Assembly (NCBI RefSeq): GCF_011386835.1 | Contig: NC_088800.1 | Span: forward strand, 19,892,572 to 19,956,571 | Source of the DNA: Chrysemys picta bellii | Lineage: Eukaryota > Chordata > Testudines > Emydidae | Length of the DNA: 64,000 bases | Reading direction: 5' to 3' | Part shown: one piece after another, positions 45,866 through 57,075 of the stretch | Position numbering within the stretch: the first letter of the stretch is position 1 | How the letters are laid out: each line of letters starts with the position of its first letter | Notes under the pieces: generated by a model | Databases searched by the model: none | Seen by the model: only the letters and a program-made list of their open reading frames with translations | What the model was told of the DNA's origin: nothing | Translations under genes and position numbers: made by a program

Positions 45866-47692
45866 TTAAATCCTGGCCCCAATGAAGTCAATGGGAGTTT
45901 TGCAGTCTGCAAATCATATTTAGTAGTTTTTATTTATAGAACAAATTCTCCTCCATGCTCCAAAGCACAATCTCTCTTCATGTGTAGTTTTTTCTAGCAG
46001 CATTTTACTAGCAGCATGTAAGTCCATAAATAATAGTACTTACATTTCTACTGTTGATTATTTTAATATATGATATATGATACAGACCAAATAAGGAACA
46101 TATCTAACCAGGACACACACTATACAATGCTATTGACTTGGTGGTAATTCAGATAAATTCATTCCATAATATTATTTCTGCCTCATTTATTGTGAAGTTT
46201 GGATGGTGTGTGGTAAATGAGACATATACATTAATTGAACATAAAAGATAAAAGGAAATATAGCTTTTCAGCTTTATTCACTGTGCACCATCTAGGAGCA
46301 AGTAGTTTTTCTAGAGGTATCATAGGCTCTAGCTGTGCTTTGGCAGTACAGTTTCATAGCAGAACTGGACAAAACAGCATCAGCAACAAATGAGAGAAAG
46401 AATTTCAGTCAGTCCTCCGTTAGAGAAAGAGGCTATCAGACCTCAGTTATCATAGTACCTGTAGCCAACTTTCTTCTATTTTATTTTATTTTGCTTTATT
46501 TGTTTGATTTTTACACTTGTGTCTTTGTCTAATTGTGTTTTCCAGATTCAAAATCAAATCTGCTTCTTAACTGATGGTTTCAAATGTTATCAGGGAAATT
46601 AAATCAACTGTTACCCTTATGAGTCCGATGCTACAAACACTTATACACTAGCATAACTTTACTCATCTGAATAGTCCCATTGAAGTCACTGAGAATACTC
46701 TTCTTAGTAAAAGTACACATGTGTTTTCAGGATTAGAAGCTTAGAAATTCCATAAACCATCAAATTCTGTAATTTAGATGCGTTTGTAAAGAGCACTAAA
46801 CTCAGGCATGCAGCTTAAAATTTTTACTATAGTTCTATGACTTCTTATTCTTGTTGACAATAATTTTTTTCCAAAAGTGTATTATCACAGTAATATAGAT
46901 GTTGGGCCTCAAGCACTGATTCCAATAGGAAGTAAGGCTGCCCATCACCTCACAGGAAGCACTTAACATCTTGCAGGATCTTGGCTTTTAAAAGTAATAA
47001 TATAAATGCATTCCCCAAAGAGCATTTTCAAGTACTGCTATATTTGTACTTTAAAAGTCAGTAGTCTTTCACTTTTTGATGAAAGATATAATAAAATATT
47101 CCCTTATTCTCTGACATTTCTGAAACCATGAAAACTTTCAGTCAGTCAACTGCAGGGATTTTTTTGGAGGGCTCAGGGAGAAGAGATACATCAGTGGGAG
47201 CTTTGGGTGTGCAAGAAATGTAGGATTGGTCCCTTCTTGTGTTATTTGATTACCCTCAGGCTCCTGGCCTTCAGATTGAAAACAAGACATTAAAGAGCTG
47301 GTTTAATGGGGGCACCTACACTTTCCTCCTGCTGTTTTCATTTCTTCTGTAATCACCAAAAAAGTTCTTTCTAGTTTATTATTTGTTTTACATATTTATG
47401 TACAGGTATTTGGACACACAGGACAGAATTTTGTGGGGCTATTTTTACCTGGGCTGAACAAGCGATCTTTTGCTTCTAGCCATGTTTAATAGATGACCAC
47501 CTTTTGGGATAGGTCTCAGTCCCTTTAAGAGATTACTTAAATCTCACAGTAAACACCTTGGATCCAGTTCCTCCCCTTCTCTCTCACAAAGGGAGTTAAT
47601 AGGATGCTACTAACTTCATTTGAAACCAGAATTACTCGTATCCTACAGGTAGAGAGAATAGGCTGCACATTTTACTGATGTGATCACAACTT
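45866..47692. other. Intronic DNA with scraps of hairpin repeats
   Basis: 45867-45910 has a 'atcctggccccaatgaagtc' half-hairpin repeat. 46910-46990 has the 'gcaggatcttggc' dispersed-repeat ending. No exon-like segment was identified. Confidence 0.4.
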
Positions 47693-47923
47693 GGGCTTGT
47701 CTTCACTACCGAGAAGATCAACGCTGCTGCAATGGATGCTGCAATCAGTGGGCAGAGCGTCCTCCAGTCGACTCCGGTACTCCAGCTCCCTGAGAAGAGT
47801 AAGGTAAGTCGACTGGAGAGCGTCTCCCATCGACGCAGTGCAGTGAAGATACCAGGGTAAGTCGACCTAAGCTACGTAGCTGGAGTAGCGTAACATAGGT
47901 TGACTTACCCTGATAGTGAAGTC
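47693..47923. mobile_element. Foldback MITE (TTGTCTTCACTA family)
   Basis: The left end 'gggcttgtcttcactaccga' faces a right end whose complement reads 'ttgacttcactatcagggta'. Internally 'gtcctccagtcgact' pairs with 'agtcgactggagagc'. CpG-containing 'gtcgac' motifs are typical of this turtle DNA-transposon family. The target duplication was not resolved. Confidence 0.7.
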
Positions 47924-49039
47924 AATGTTGAAAATCTGTTATGGTGAATTTTGAGAAAACAACAGCAATTAGTCATAGTAAAAATGTCAAGTCATGGAAT
48001 AATTGTAAAGTTATGCTTATGTTTTATATTAATCAAATTATCTATATGAACTCAGGACCTTTAAAGTTACATTAAGTTCAGCTATAAAGTGTTTGTTTGC
48101 TTGAGTACTCAGTCACATTTCTCCTTCTTTCTTTCTTTTTAATCTAATCCCCTCAAAAACCCACAAACCTCCTGACTGTTTCATTAGTAAAGAGTGAAGA
48201 TCACGATGCACTCACCTGGTATAAATCAGCAAAGGTGTATTTATTTCAATTACACTATTATGATTCACCCCAGCTGGGGATCTGGCCCAGAATGTGTAAG
48301 GGGAAGACAAGGGGAAAGACAGCTCTGACACATGCTCATCCATTCATATTGCAACAACTGCTCCTAGCTAAAATAATGTATGGCAAGGCAAAAGGAGGCA
48401 GAAGTTAGGGAGCAGCTGCTCTTTGTAGAATGCTCCCATTGAAAAGTAGCACAACATTTTTTATTAAATTACACATGAATTAATTTCTGAGCACATAAGC
48501 ATCAACTTCAGCAGATCTGATGACACATGTTCCCAGCTGTCTGGAGCTTTCCTGGCTTCTCCTGATGCCTCAGAGTTTCTTGCCACCTTTGATTTCACTG
48601 CCATAGAGCTGGAACAGAGTGAGGCTGCCATCACATGGTACCATCACAAACAGATGCATCTGCCCCCCTGACTACCAAGTGTGAAGCAGATTGCCAGAGC
48701 TGCACTCTGTCTCTACAGCTTCCTTGCCAGTACTCTGAACATTTATCCTGTCCTTCAAGCAGTGTTGTTGGAGCAGAGTATATCTTGCAAATATATTTCC
48801 CTTAGAAACATATTTAATATAACTGTTTCTTTAGCCCATCTAATGGGGGTTGCATTCTTTCTTGTGTCTACTGGTGAGGGGGCAGATGAAATGGGGCTGA
48901 GAAGTAGTATCTATTCAACACTTTGAGTTCTTCACATAAGATACTAGCTTCTGATATTCCTTTGCTCACAGCGGTATTGTGAAGAAAATCGCATTGTATG
49001 TGAGGTGCTCAGATACTACTCACAGATTTTAAGGCTAGA
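47924..49039. other. Intronic DNA, nothing firm
   Basis: 48210-48305 contains a 'acctggtataaatcagcaaa' block of a dispersed reptile repeat. The 81-codon open frame at 48681-48926 has no recognised motif. Confidence 0.4.
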
Positions 49040-49390
49040 ATTACATCATCTAGACTGACCTTGTGTATAACACAGGCCAGAGACGTTTACGCAGTTATCT
49101 TTGTACTGAACCCAACAACTTACGTTTCACTAAAGCCTAGCTTCCAAAAAGGCATCCTGTCTTGTTCTGGAGACATCAAGAGATGGAAAATCCACCACTC
49201 CCCATGGAAGTTTGCTCCAGTGTGTCACCCTCACTATTAAAAATGTATCTCTTATTCCTAATTTGAATTTGTCTGGTTTTAATTTCCAGACCATGGTTTT
49301 GTACTTTTCTCCACTAGATTAAAGAGCCTTTCATATGAGCAGCTATTTTATCCCCGGGAAGGTACTTATTCACTGTAATCAAGATGATGA
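49040..49390 (-). mobile_element. CR1/L3 LINE fragment (antisense)
   Basis: Plus-strand blocks 'taacacaggccagagacgtt' at 49069, 'gagacatcaagagatggaaa' at 49170, 'atttgaatttgtctggtttt' at 49261 and 'ctagattaaagagcctttca' at 49314 are the complement of a CR1/L3 ORF2 C-terminus, in the standard order. Confidence 0.82.
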
Positions 49391-50397
49391 TGAACACTGA
49401 AGGAAAATCTATAAAATCAATGGATGGGAGTTTTTGTGTGAGTAAGGAGGCTTTAGAGGTTGAGTTTAAAACAAAATAGTAATATCTTATGTCCTCTGTT
49501 TCCCTACCACTTCCCCTTTTCAGGTCCCTTGGTTGTTCAGCAGCAATATCTAGGAGTGAGAGTAAAGTTTCGGTGCTGTTGCTGACCAATGCACTAGTCT
49601 AGTGCTGTGTCCCCAGAGGAGTGCTATAGCAATAGCAGTTTGTTCAACTTTTGACCTGTACCTTGAGAATTAGCGAACCAGTTTGCATAAAATCATAACC
49701 AGCCTGAATCTTATCCTAAAATTCTAAACTAAATCCTAAAGCATCATATTTTTTTTAAAATGTAAATCTCTCTATTAAAATGCTTTCCTTGTTTTGGCTG
49801 GAATTGGAAATACAGAAATACCATGAGAACCATCATGAGAAACCAGGACATGCTAGAAATCTTGCAAGAAAATTCCACAATATCTCCAGATAAGAGAAGT
49901 AGAGTAAATATGAATAAACTTCAGTTAAGAATGCCGATTGTTTATGTAACCAGACTCAATCTCAGAACTTTTTTGATTTACCCTAATCCCTATCATACAC
50001 ATTGCATGCTCATAGATTCTTTCATTTGCACACAACCACAGTCTTTCTCACACAGACATTTCCTTACTCGCAAATTCACTGGGCCAAATTCAACCTTGGT
50101 GTAAGTATGCCTACCTCCATTGTAATGAATAAATCTCCACGTGCTTACATCAAGGTTAACATTAGCTCATTTGCTCTAATGTACATGTTCAGTCACTCAC
50201 AAACACATTCTTTGCATTCTTTGAGAGAGAATGCTTGGGAAAGACCATCACGCAAAAAAGACTATGAAATTAGATGTAGTTCACAAGATCTGACCTGAAT
50301 TTGCCATTTTCTCAACTTGAAGCAAAATAACAGCACCTTTACATCTCTTTGAAAATGTCAGCCTTAACTGATATTGAGTGGAATTTTCAAAAGTCCA
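49391..50397. other. Intronic DNA, nothing recognised
   Basis: Overlapping open frames of 93 and 98 codons at 49823-50298 have neither domain nor splice support. Confidence 0.4.
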
Positions 50398-50530
50398 TTA
50401 GGACCAGATTTGTAAAGGTATTTAGAAACCTAAAAATGCAGATTTTGAAAATCCCACTAGGTACCTAGCTTGCAATGAGTGTTTATTTGCATCGTTAGGC
50501 ACCTAAATACCTTTAAAATCTGGTCCTAGG
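50398..50530. repeat. Foldback repeat, complete copy of the AGGCACCTA family
   Basis: The left arm starts 'taggaccagatttgtaaagg' and the right arm's complement reads 'ctaggaccagattttaaagg'; pairing continues through 'tatttag'. The inner blocks 'atcccactaggtacctagct' and 'catcgttaggcacctaaata' are shared with 7180-7310. The termini are not those of a superfamily I can name. Confidence 0.75.
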
Positions 50531-51683
50531 AGCACAATTCAAAGGTGTATCACATTTTTCAAGAAAACTTACCATTACGACAATTAAAATAAATCAAAAC
50601 CATTAATAAAATCAATATGCCATAACACAGCCCTCTTAAATAAAGTGGTTTGAAATTTACTTTAAAAGAGACTATTTCCATCTCTCCACAGACTAAGGAG
50701 GGCCCTAGTACTACACATAGTACAGACTAAGGAGGGCATTCCATAGCCTTGAGGCTGCAGAAACAAAGATGTGGAAAATACCTGTGTTAGTCCTATCAAC
50801 TATTAGCTCTAACAGTTCATTATCTTGGACCTCATAGCTCACATGTAATATATCTGAATACTATGACTGTGTACTATAAAGTATCAGCCACTAATCTGTT
50901 AAGGATTTAAACTTAATCCATGGCCACACCGGCAGCCATATCATCAGGTAGGCAGAATCCCATGTGCCCATCCCTGACAATAAATGAGCCACTTTTTTGG
51001 TAGTTTACAGTATAGTGTGTTGATATAGTCACAAAGGCATCAACTCTGTCACATCAGCCATTGAGACAGAAGACTGCATTCTGCTTATATTCTTTAAAAT
51101 GGTAAAAACCTTCCTCTGACAACAGCTAACACTGAATAGTGTACTAAGTATTGTACAGCTTCAAATTGGGGAGCTTTGGGAATGCCCCTCTCCTCTCATT
51201 TCCTCTCTATCACAACTGGCACAATTCTTGTCATGCCTTTAGCATCTATTGATGTCATAGGTTTTAATGATCTCTACACACGTAATGTATAAGCAAACAA
51301 GTGTGTGGTGTGATAGGGAAGAGAGGTGAGGGGTTGTACAGCCTTAATGGTTTTGGATATATTCTGGTATTCACATGAGTTGCAAATGTTTCATTGCAGA
51401 AACACTTTCACGTAAATATAGTTGGATTTCTGCCTGCTGAAATTATATTTTATAACATCAAAATTTTGGGGGCCATATTTTATATGTAACCTCTAACATT
51501 TGTGTGTAATTTTGCGTGGCTGTATTTTTTATATACAGAAATTCAGACTTGTACACACAAAATGCATTTTCATCCAAAGTAAATGTTTTATTATTGTTAT
51601 TATTTATTATTATTATTATTACAGTAGAACTCAAAAGTTTCAATTAAAGATTGTTGGAATTAAGCCTACAAAATGTACACATA
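50531..51683. other. Intronic DNA; TTA microsatellite
   Basis: 51589-51621 is an interrupted (TTA/ATT)n microsatellite that explains the Ile/Asn and Tyr runs in the open frames on the two strands. Otherwise nothing was named. Confidence 0.5.
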
Positions 51684-51990
51684 CAGTACAACCTTAGAGT
51701 TACAAACACCTCAGGTATGGAGGTTGTTTGTAACTCTGAAATGTGTGTTTACAACTGAACATTGACTTAATACAGCTTTGAAACTTTACCATGCAGAAGA
51801 AATATGCTGCTTTCCCTTTATTGTTTTAGTAGTTTACATTTAAGACAGTACTGTACTGTATTTGTATTTGCTTTTTTTTTTTTTGTTAAGTCTCTGCTGT
51901 TACCTGATTGAATACTTCTGGTTCCAAGTGAGGTGTGTGGTTGACTGGTCAGTTCATAACTCTGGTGTTTGTAACTCTGAGGTTCTACTG
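51684..51990. mobile_element. Tigger-like MITE (CAGTANAACCT termini)
   Basis: Left end CAGTACAACCTTAGAGTTAC and right end with complement CAGTAGAACCTCAGAGTTAC form an 18/20 terminal inverted repeat. Both ends abut TA (51682-51683 and 51991-51992), the duplicated target of Tc1/mariner-pogo elements. 'gactggtcagttcataactc' near 51943 is a family landmark. It is a 307-bp element without transposase. Confidence 0.92.
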
Positions 51991-52371
51991 TATATTGGTT
52001 ATATTTTAGGGTGTTGGACCTTAAGGACCAAATCCTCGTCCTACTGAAATCACTTCAGTTTAAATGGGATTAGGATTTGGCCCATAAAGAAAAAATCCTC
52101 TTCCAAGTCTCAGATCTGGGAAGTAAGAAGGTAATGGGATAAGAAATTATTTTCCCAAGAGCATAAGCTAATACTGGAGATACTCTGTAGAGGCATTAAT
52201 ATTCCCTTTTTTAGAGTGAATGGAGTGGTAATAAGGCCTGGAGAATATTCGTATTTTAAACCCTCCAACCCAATCCATATTCCTCTCTTGTCCTGCCCCC
52301 ACTCACTCACTGCACACTGGATACTCAGCCCCTCCACACCAGACCCTGAGTCCCATTTCTGTTTTTCACAG
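51991..52371. other. Intronic DNA before a possible exon
   Basis: 52020-52090 contains 'aaggaccaaatcctcgtcct', facing 'gattaggatttggcccat', a small decayed hairpin repeat. A 90-codon minus-strand open frame here (52382-52110) is not supported. Confidence 0.4.
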
Positions 52372-52451
52372 AGGGCTCTCACATCCCTAGAGGAGGTCTG
52401 TGATGCACTGTATGTTTATCTGGACCTATGTTTTAAGCATAATCAGCTGAT
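52372..52451 (+). CDS. Weak candidate coding exon on the plus strand
   Basis: An 80-bp segment follows 'tttctgtttttcacag' (ending 52371) and precedes a consensus donor GTAAGT (52452-52457). It is open in the frame RALTSLEEVCDALYVYLDLC followed by FKHNQLM; this is 26 codons plus 2 nt. The composition looks more like protein than its surroundings. No domain is recognised. It lies on the same strand as the 3595-3735 candidate and could be a later exon of the gene that encloses FGF7 (FAM227B in mammals). An 80-bp open segment between good splice motifs can also arise by chance. Confidence 0.25.
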
Positions 52452-52785
52452 GTAAGTTAGAGAGTTCCATTAAAGCCCGAAGATCTGGCCCATAGTTTTC
52501 TTCCACAAGACCAAAAATAAACTGGTCATACAAAACAAGTCACTCACTCACTCATGACAAGAATCCTGAGAAAAAGATTAATCTTTACACCACAAAAAAA
52601 GTTTACAGCCATTATACATGGGAACTATTGTGTCTCAGTGCACCCAAATGCTACTATGAGCACTATACAAATGTCTGTAGTAATAATAATAATAGCCATA
52701 TTAGTGATGCAAATGTATGAAGCTTACTCTAGTTTTAAAATGTTACAGGGTAAAAACTTTTTCATTAAAGACTATACAGAGAGTA
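52452..52785. other. Nothing recognised
   Basis: AT-rich intronic DNA with a short ATA/ATT run near 52681-52695. Confidence 0.35.
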
Positions 52786-52881
52786 GACACGCATCTGACG
52801 AAGTGAGTATTCACCCACGAAAGCTTATGCTCCAATACGTCTGTTAGTCTATAAGGTGCCACAGGACTCTTTGTCGCTTTT
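52786..52881 (-). mobile_element. Short element, GTAGCCGTGTTA family (copy 2, truncated)
   Basis: On the plus strand the complement of the family is read: 'gcatctgacgaagtgagtat', 'gaaagcttatgctccaatac' and 'aaggtgccacaggactcttt'. The end that carries the 'gtagccgtgttagtctg' block is missing. The 11-mer TACAGAGAGTA flanks it at 52775-52785 and 52882-52892, though the first bases of the right copy may be element sequence. Confidence 0.8.
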
Positions 52882-53093
52882 TACAGAGAGTATAACAGCG
52901 ATAGCAACATTGTTGTTGGAGACATGGATAAGTTGCAGAGAAATAATTCTCATTTGAAAGAGAATCAAAAGGAGATTGGCAAGGAAAACTCCCTTTTCCC
53001 TAGATCCAATGTACATTTAATCATGTTAGGGAATGACATTTAAACTGGGGAGGAATGGACTTGCAGTACCCTAGAGTTTTCATGCACATGCTT
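52882..53093. other. Short spacer, nothing recognised
   Basis: Unassigned intronic DNA. Confidence 0.3.
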
Positions 53094-53164
53094 GGGTGAA
53101 ATCCTGGTCCCACTGAAATAAATGGCAAACTCCCTTTCACTTCAGTAAGGCCAGGATTTCACCC
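53094..53164. repeat. 71-bp hairpin repeat
   Basis: The left arm GGGTGAAATCCTGG is perfectly complementary to the right arm CCAGGATTTCACCC, and pairing continues inward with mismatches ('cactgaa' / 'ttcagta'). This is the best-preserved copy of a small palindromic family also seen at 28787-28858 and partly near 45867. Confidence 0.85.
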
Positions 53165-53189
53165 ACCTTTTCCTTGATGAAGATGAGTT

Positions 53190-53358
53190 CTCAGACCAGT
53201 ATTGGCCTGCTAAATCCAGGGTTGTGAGTTCAATCCTTGAGGGGGCCACTTAGAGATCTGGGGCAAAAATCAGTACTTGGTCCTGCTAGTGAAGGCAGGG
53301 GGCTGGACTCGATGACCTTTCAAGGTCCCTTCCAGCTCTGTGAGAGAGGTATAGGTAT
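53190..53358 (+). mobile_element. tRNA-derived SINE with CR1-like tail (turtle type), copy 2
   Basis: Plus strand: 'attggcctgctaaatccagg' and the B-box region 'gggttgtgagttcaatcc' (53220), then 'ctggggcaaaaatcagtact', and the CR1-like tail 'gggctggactcgatgacctt' at 53300 with 'caaggtcccttccagctctg' at 53322. The A-box side of the tRNA head is degraded. It is the same family as 1521-1690. Confidence 0.85.
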
Positions 53359-54829
53359 GAGGTAAAAATATTTTCTGCTGGGAAACAGGTCAAAGTAAAC
53401 CTGACTGCATATTGCATATGGTACATATCAAATACTCCATCCTAAACAGAGTATTCCTCAACATTGCACTCAGATAAGAATGTGATGGGTGTCCTAAAAA
53501 TACTTGGTGCAGAAGATCAGATAGATACAGTCAACACAGGTATATGTTAACACAAAACAGGTTATATTTATTGGGCTAACTGTGAATATAGTAAATTATA
53601 TATTCCCATGAACTATTGATGACTCATATTAGATCAGAGCTAAAGGAACAATGAGGGAGTCAGTAAGTCATAATAACTACAGAAATTAAATAATATATCA
53701 GCATCTGATATTTTGTTTAGCTGATATGGAGATTTGTACTTAAAGAAGTACTTTAACAAGTAACAATTTTAAGTATTGTAGTGCTGTGATGTATCATGTC
53801 ACCCTCAACTCAAGAAAAAACCCCACAGCATTGGAGCCATTTAAATAAAAAGCTATTTATGTTCATTGTTTATTTCTTGGATTTGGTTCACGTAGTGTCC
53901 TCTGGAATGCTGACATGACTGTACTGTTTCTTTCATTCTTTTCATATTCTGTTTCACGTTATTTCACAAAATTAACATTTTTTAAAGACATTACTTATTT
54001 GCACATCTTGGCCAGACTCTGTTTCCATTTGTACTGATTGGAGTTTGGTATTAGCATTTGAGGGCAGAGGATCAAGCCTTCTTTTGAGAGTTGAATCAGG
54101 CACTGTGGGCAGGTAGAGCCCTGCAGGCTATCCTTAAAGGGTTTAGGACCATATTTTAAATTATTACCACTAATCATCATCATCTTTGGTAGCTTTGCCT
54201 CCCTTCCCCCCATACATATTTTAACTTAATCTAAAGTCAAACTGAAATTAATTTAAGATGTATTTAATTCTTTTCTGAATTTCTCTCATCTTTCAGGTAA
54301 ATGTTGAAACCATGTGTTGATTATCCTCAAATCCTATCTTAAAATCTTGGAAGAAAACCCTGTCATTTCTAATAAAACTATTACTTTTATTTAGCTAGTC
54401 TGTTAGCTCTTAAATTAGCATATTAAAATTTTTAAATGCACCCACACTGTTTGTTATGTTAAACAAACATTTGTCTGATGACTGAACATAAAAGCATTTA
54501 TCTAGTCACTTACTCTAAATGGGTGTAATATTGCATAAGTAAATTTAGATGACTGAAATTCTGAGACTAAAGAAATTACAAATTACTTTGGATCCACTAT
54601 AAATCCTATTGGAATTAGATTATCTAACATATGGATTAGAAGAATGCATAAAAAGAAAACTGTGCAAACGACCCTTATTGTTACCTAGTAGCTATTTACA
54701 GATTTTCCTTCTACAATCATTGTACTGTAACTAGAATTTCTGCCACTCGATGTTCATTATAATTCCCAGATACCCGCTACTTAGTATTATAGTAGTGAAG
54801 CATTCAGTGTATCATTTATTAAGAATGTT
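53359..54829. other. AT-rich intronic DNA, nothing recognised
   Basis: The 72-codon minus-strand open frame (54213-53995) contains CPQCLIQLSKEGLILCPQML but no recognisable domain and no convincing splice sites. Confidence 0.4.
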
Positions 54830-54842
54830 CATGTTAGACAAA

Positions 54843-54967
54843 TATCAGATGGGTAGCCATGTTAGTCTGGATCTGTAAAAAGCAACAGAGAGTCCTGTGG
54901 CACCTTTAAGACTAACAGATGTACTGGAGCATAAGCTTTCATGGGTAAATACCCACTTCGTCAGACG
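54843..54967 (+). mobile_element. Short element, GTAGCCGTGTTA family (copy 3)
   Basis: Begins 'tatcagatgggtagccatgt', includes 'agtcctgtggcacctttaag' and ends 'cacttcgtcagacg'. The 13-mer CATGTTAGACAAA flanks it at 54830-54842 and 54968-54980. Because family members often end in CATG, the true duplication could be as short as 8-9 bp. Confidence 0.85.
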
Positions 54968-55060
54968 CATGTTAGACAAAGTCACCCATTGTGTATTAAA
55001 TGCACTTCCTGTAGTATCAGATTCATATTTTTAAATGCAGAATGACAACTTTTGGCAAAC

Positions 55061-56002
55061 AAACTATCACTGGTATTGTTTAGGGTTACCATATTCAAAC
55101 ATTTAAAAAAGAGGACACTCCACGGGGCCCCAGTCCTGCCCCCAGCCCTGCCCCAACTCCGCCCCTTCTCTGCCCCCATTCCAACCCCTTCCCCAAAGTC
55201 CCTGCCCCAACTCTGCCCCCTCCTCTGAGCATCCCGCATTCCCCCTCCTCCCTCCCGCTCTGATCTAGGTTGGGGGTTGCTAAGTGCCTCCCTGCTCCCC
55301 ACTCGCCCTGCAGCCTCTATGCCCCTGCCTGCCCTGCTCCTCCTTGCCCTGCAGCCTCTGCACCCCCCCCACCCCTGCAGCGTCTGTGCCCCCTGCTCCC
55401 CACTTGCCCTGCAGCCCCTGCACTCCCCCGCCCCTGCAGCCTCTGCATCCCCCCGCCCCTGCCACCTCTGTGCCCCCTGCTCCCCACTCGCCCTGCAGCC
55501 TCTGCGCTCCCTGCCTGCCCCGCCCCTGCAGCCTCTGCGCCCCCCCGCCCCTGCCACCTCTGTGCCCCCTGCTCCCCACTCGCCCTGCAGCCTCTGCGCC
55601 CCCTGCCTGCCCTGCCCCTGCAGCCTCTACACCCCGCCGCCACCTGCCCTGCTCCCCCCGCTCACCAGGCAGAGGGAGAGCTGCAGGCTCCACGTGGACT
55701 CAAACACTGCCGCGCTGCTCTGTGGGGGAGGAGGGAGCAGGGGAGGGGGAGGGACTCTGGCTGCTAGAGGCCCTAGTGGCTGCGAGCGGCTTTCAATCAG
55801 GCCAGGCGTCCAATCAGCCGCGCCGCACTCTGCATGAGGGGAAGGGGGAAATCCCGGACATTTCTACTTGATTAGAAATCTCCCCCTGGACAGCCATTTA
55901 AAGCTGAAAAACCCGGACATGTTCGGGGAAACCCGGACGGATGGTAACCCTAGTATTGTTTCATGCTCTGTTAGAAGCATGAAACAATATCAGTGATAGT
56001 TT
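55061..56002. repeat. 27-bp-stem hairpin split by a hAT insertion
   Basis: With the inserted element and one target copy removed, 55061-55080 joined to 55961-55967 forms a 27-nt arm. It pairs with 55976-56002 at every position except one G-T wobble, around an 8-nt loop (55968-55975). The hairpin is therefore older than the insertion, and its arms have stayed almost perfectly complementary. Confidence 0.85.
55081..55952. mobile_element. GC-rich hAT-type element (TAGGGTTACCAT termini)
   Basis: The terminal 12-mers TAGGGTTACCAT and ATGGTAACCCTA are perfect inverse copies. Perfect 8-bp duplications GTATTGTT lie at 55073-55080 and 55953-55960. At 872 bp with no transposase, it is non-autonomous. 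The interior 55290-55660 is an imperfect minisatellite: 'ccccac(t)cgccctgcag' recurs at about 55297, 55398, 55482 and 55574, with spacings of roughly 84-101 bp. Open frames of 108-195 codons in several frames here are by-products of the C-rich repeats. Confidence 0.9.
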
Positions 56003-56889
56003 GAGATGCTTTTGAGAAGTGATTTAGATTCTCTGGCTCCTTTGTGCCACTCCAACAGCACAAAGGGGCTAGAATCTGTCCAGGTGTCCCCAGCAGTGTG
56101 ACGCAACTGCAGCAGGCATGCAGCTGGCATTGCTGACTTCTACATTACCCTCTCTGAAGCCACTAGCACAGAGGGCATATCAAGGTGTTGTCTTCTGTCC
56201 ACAGCTGGCAGATGGCCTTTTGAGGATGAAAGCAAGGCAGGATAAATAAATCTATGCTGGGTCTGGAGCCAGCATAGAATCAGCCGCATGATCGGGAGCT
56301 GTAGCTTGCATCCCCACTTTGCCCAGCTGAGGAGAAACGGGGCTCAACTGAGAATATGGGCCTGTAACTGCATTGTGAAAATAACAGACTTAAAATATTA
56401 AATATTTGGATAACCATATGAATGTTGTATTGATCTTCAGAATGAGATCACTAATACATCATTTCACAATTCATGACCTCAAACTCTTCAGTAATTACAA
56501 TGTCCAATTATGTGAAGGTAACAGTATTGTATGTTGTCCTATATCTTTTGTATTGGGGAGGACACTCCTCCAAGGCTCAAAGTTCATGTAGTTGTTTGGG
56601 AAAATTATGCTTTTCCTGTGTAATTTGTGCAGAAAGGGTAATTGTTAATTCCTCTGATATGTGGACAGGGTTACCCCTAAACTGAAAGGGGATATAGTTA
56701 GCAAAAATGAGCCAATAATATAAATTCATGAATAAAAAATTGTTTTTGTTGTTGAAATATCAGGCATGCAGCTTAATCTAGCCCCTACGAAAATCTGTTT
56801 TGTGTAATTTATGGAGACAATATGATCACTGGCCAGAGACTTGAGTTCTATTGCTTATCGTGTTGCAGACTGTGTAATCTTGGGCGACT
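56003..56889. other. Intronic DNA, nothing recognised
   Basis: No named repeat or splice-bounded open segment. Confidence 0.35.
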
Positions 56890-57075
56890 CACTTAGGATA
56901 ATATTTTTTAAAGTGCCTAAGTGATTTAGGAGCATAAGTCTCATTGACTTGCAGTTAGGCTTAGATAGTAAATCACTTTTGAATATGGATTTATCCTCCT
57001 AAGTCCTTAGGAGCATAAGGGTGCTTATGAAAATGCACCCCTTAATACCTTAGGTGCTTTTGAAAATGCACCTCT
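56890..57075. repeat. Old foldback/dispersed repeat ('agtgcctaagtgatttagga')
   Basis: 'aagtgcctaagtgatttagg' faces 'tcctaagtccttaggagc', and the phrase 'ttgaaaatgcacc' is repeated at about 57026 and 57059. This is part of the dispersed reptile repeat vocabulary also at 13841 and 50398. Confidence 0.5.

Noticed and set aside
54982..55871. Open frames of 108-195 codons, Pro/Cys/Ala-rich on plus and Gly/Ala/Arg-rich on minus
   Set aside because: They are translations of the C-rich minisatellite inside the hAT element at 55081-55952; all frames are open for the same reason.
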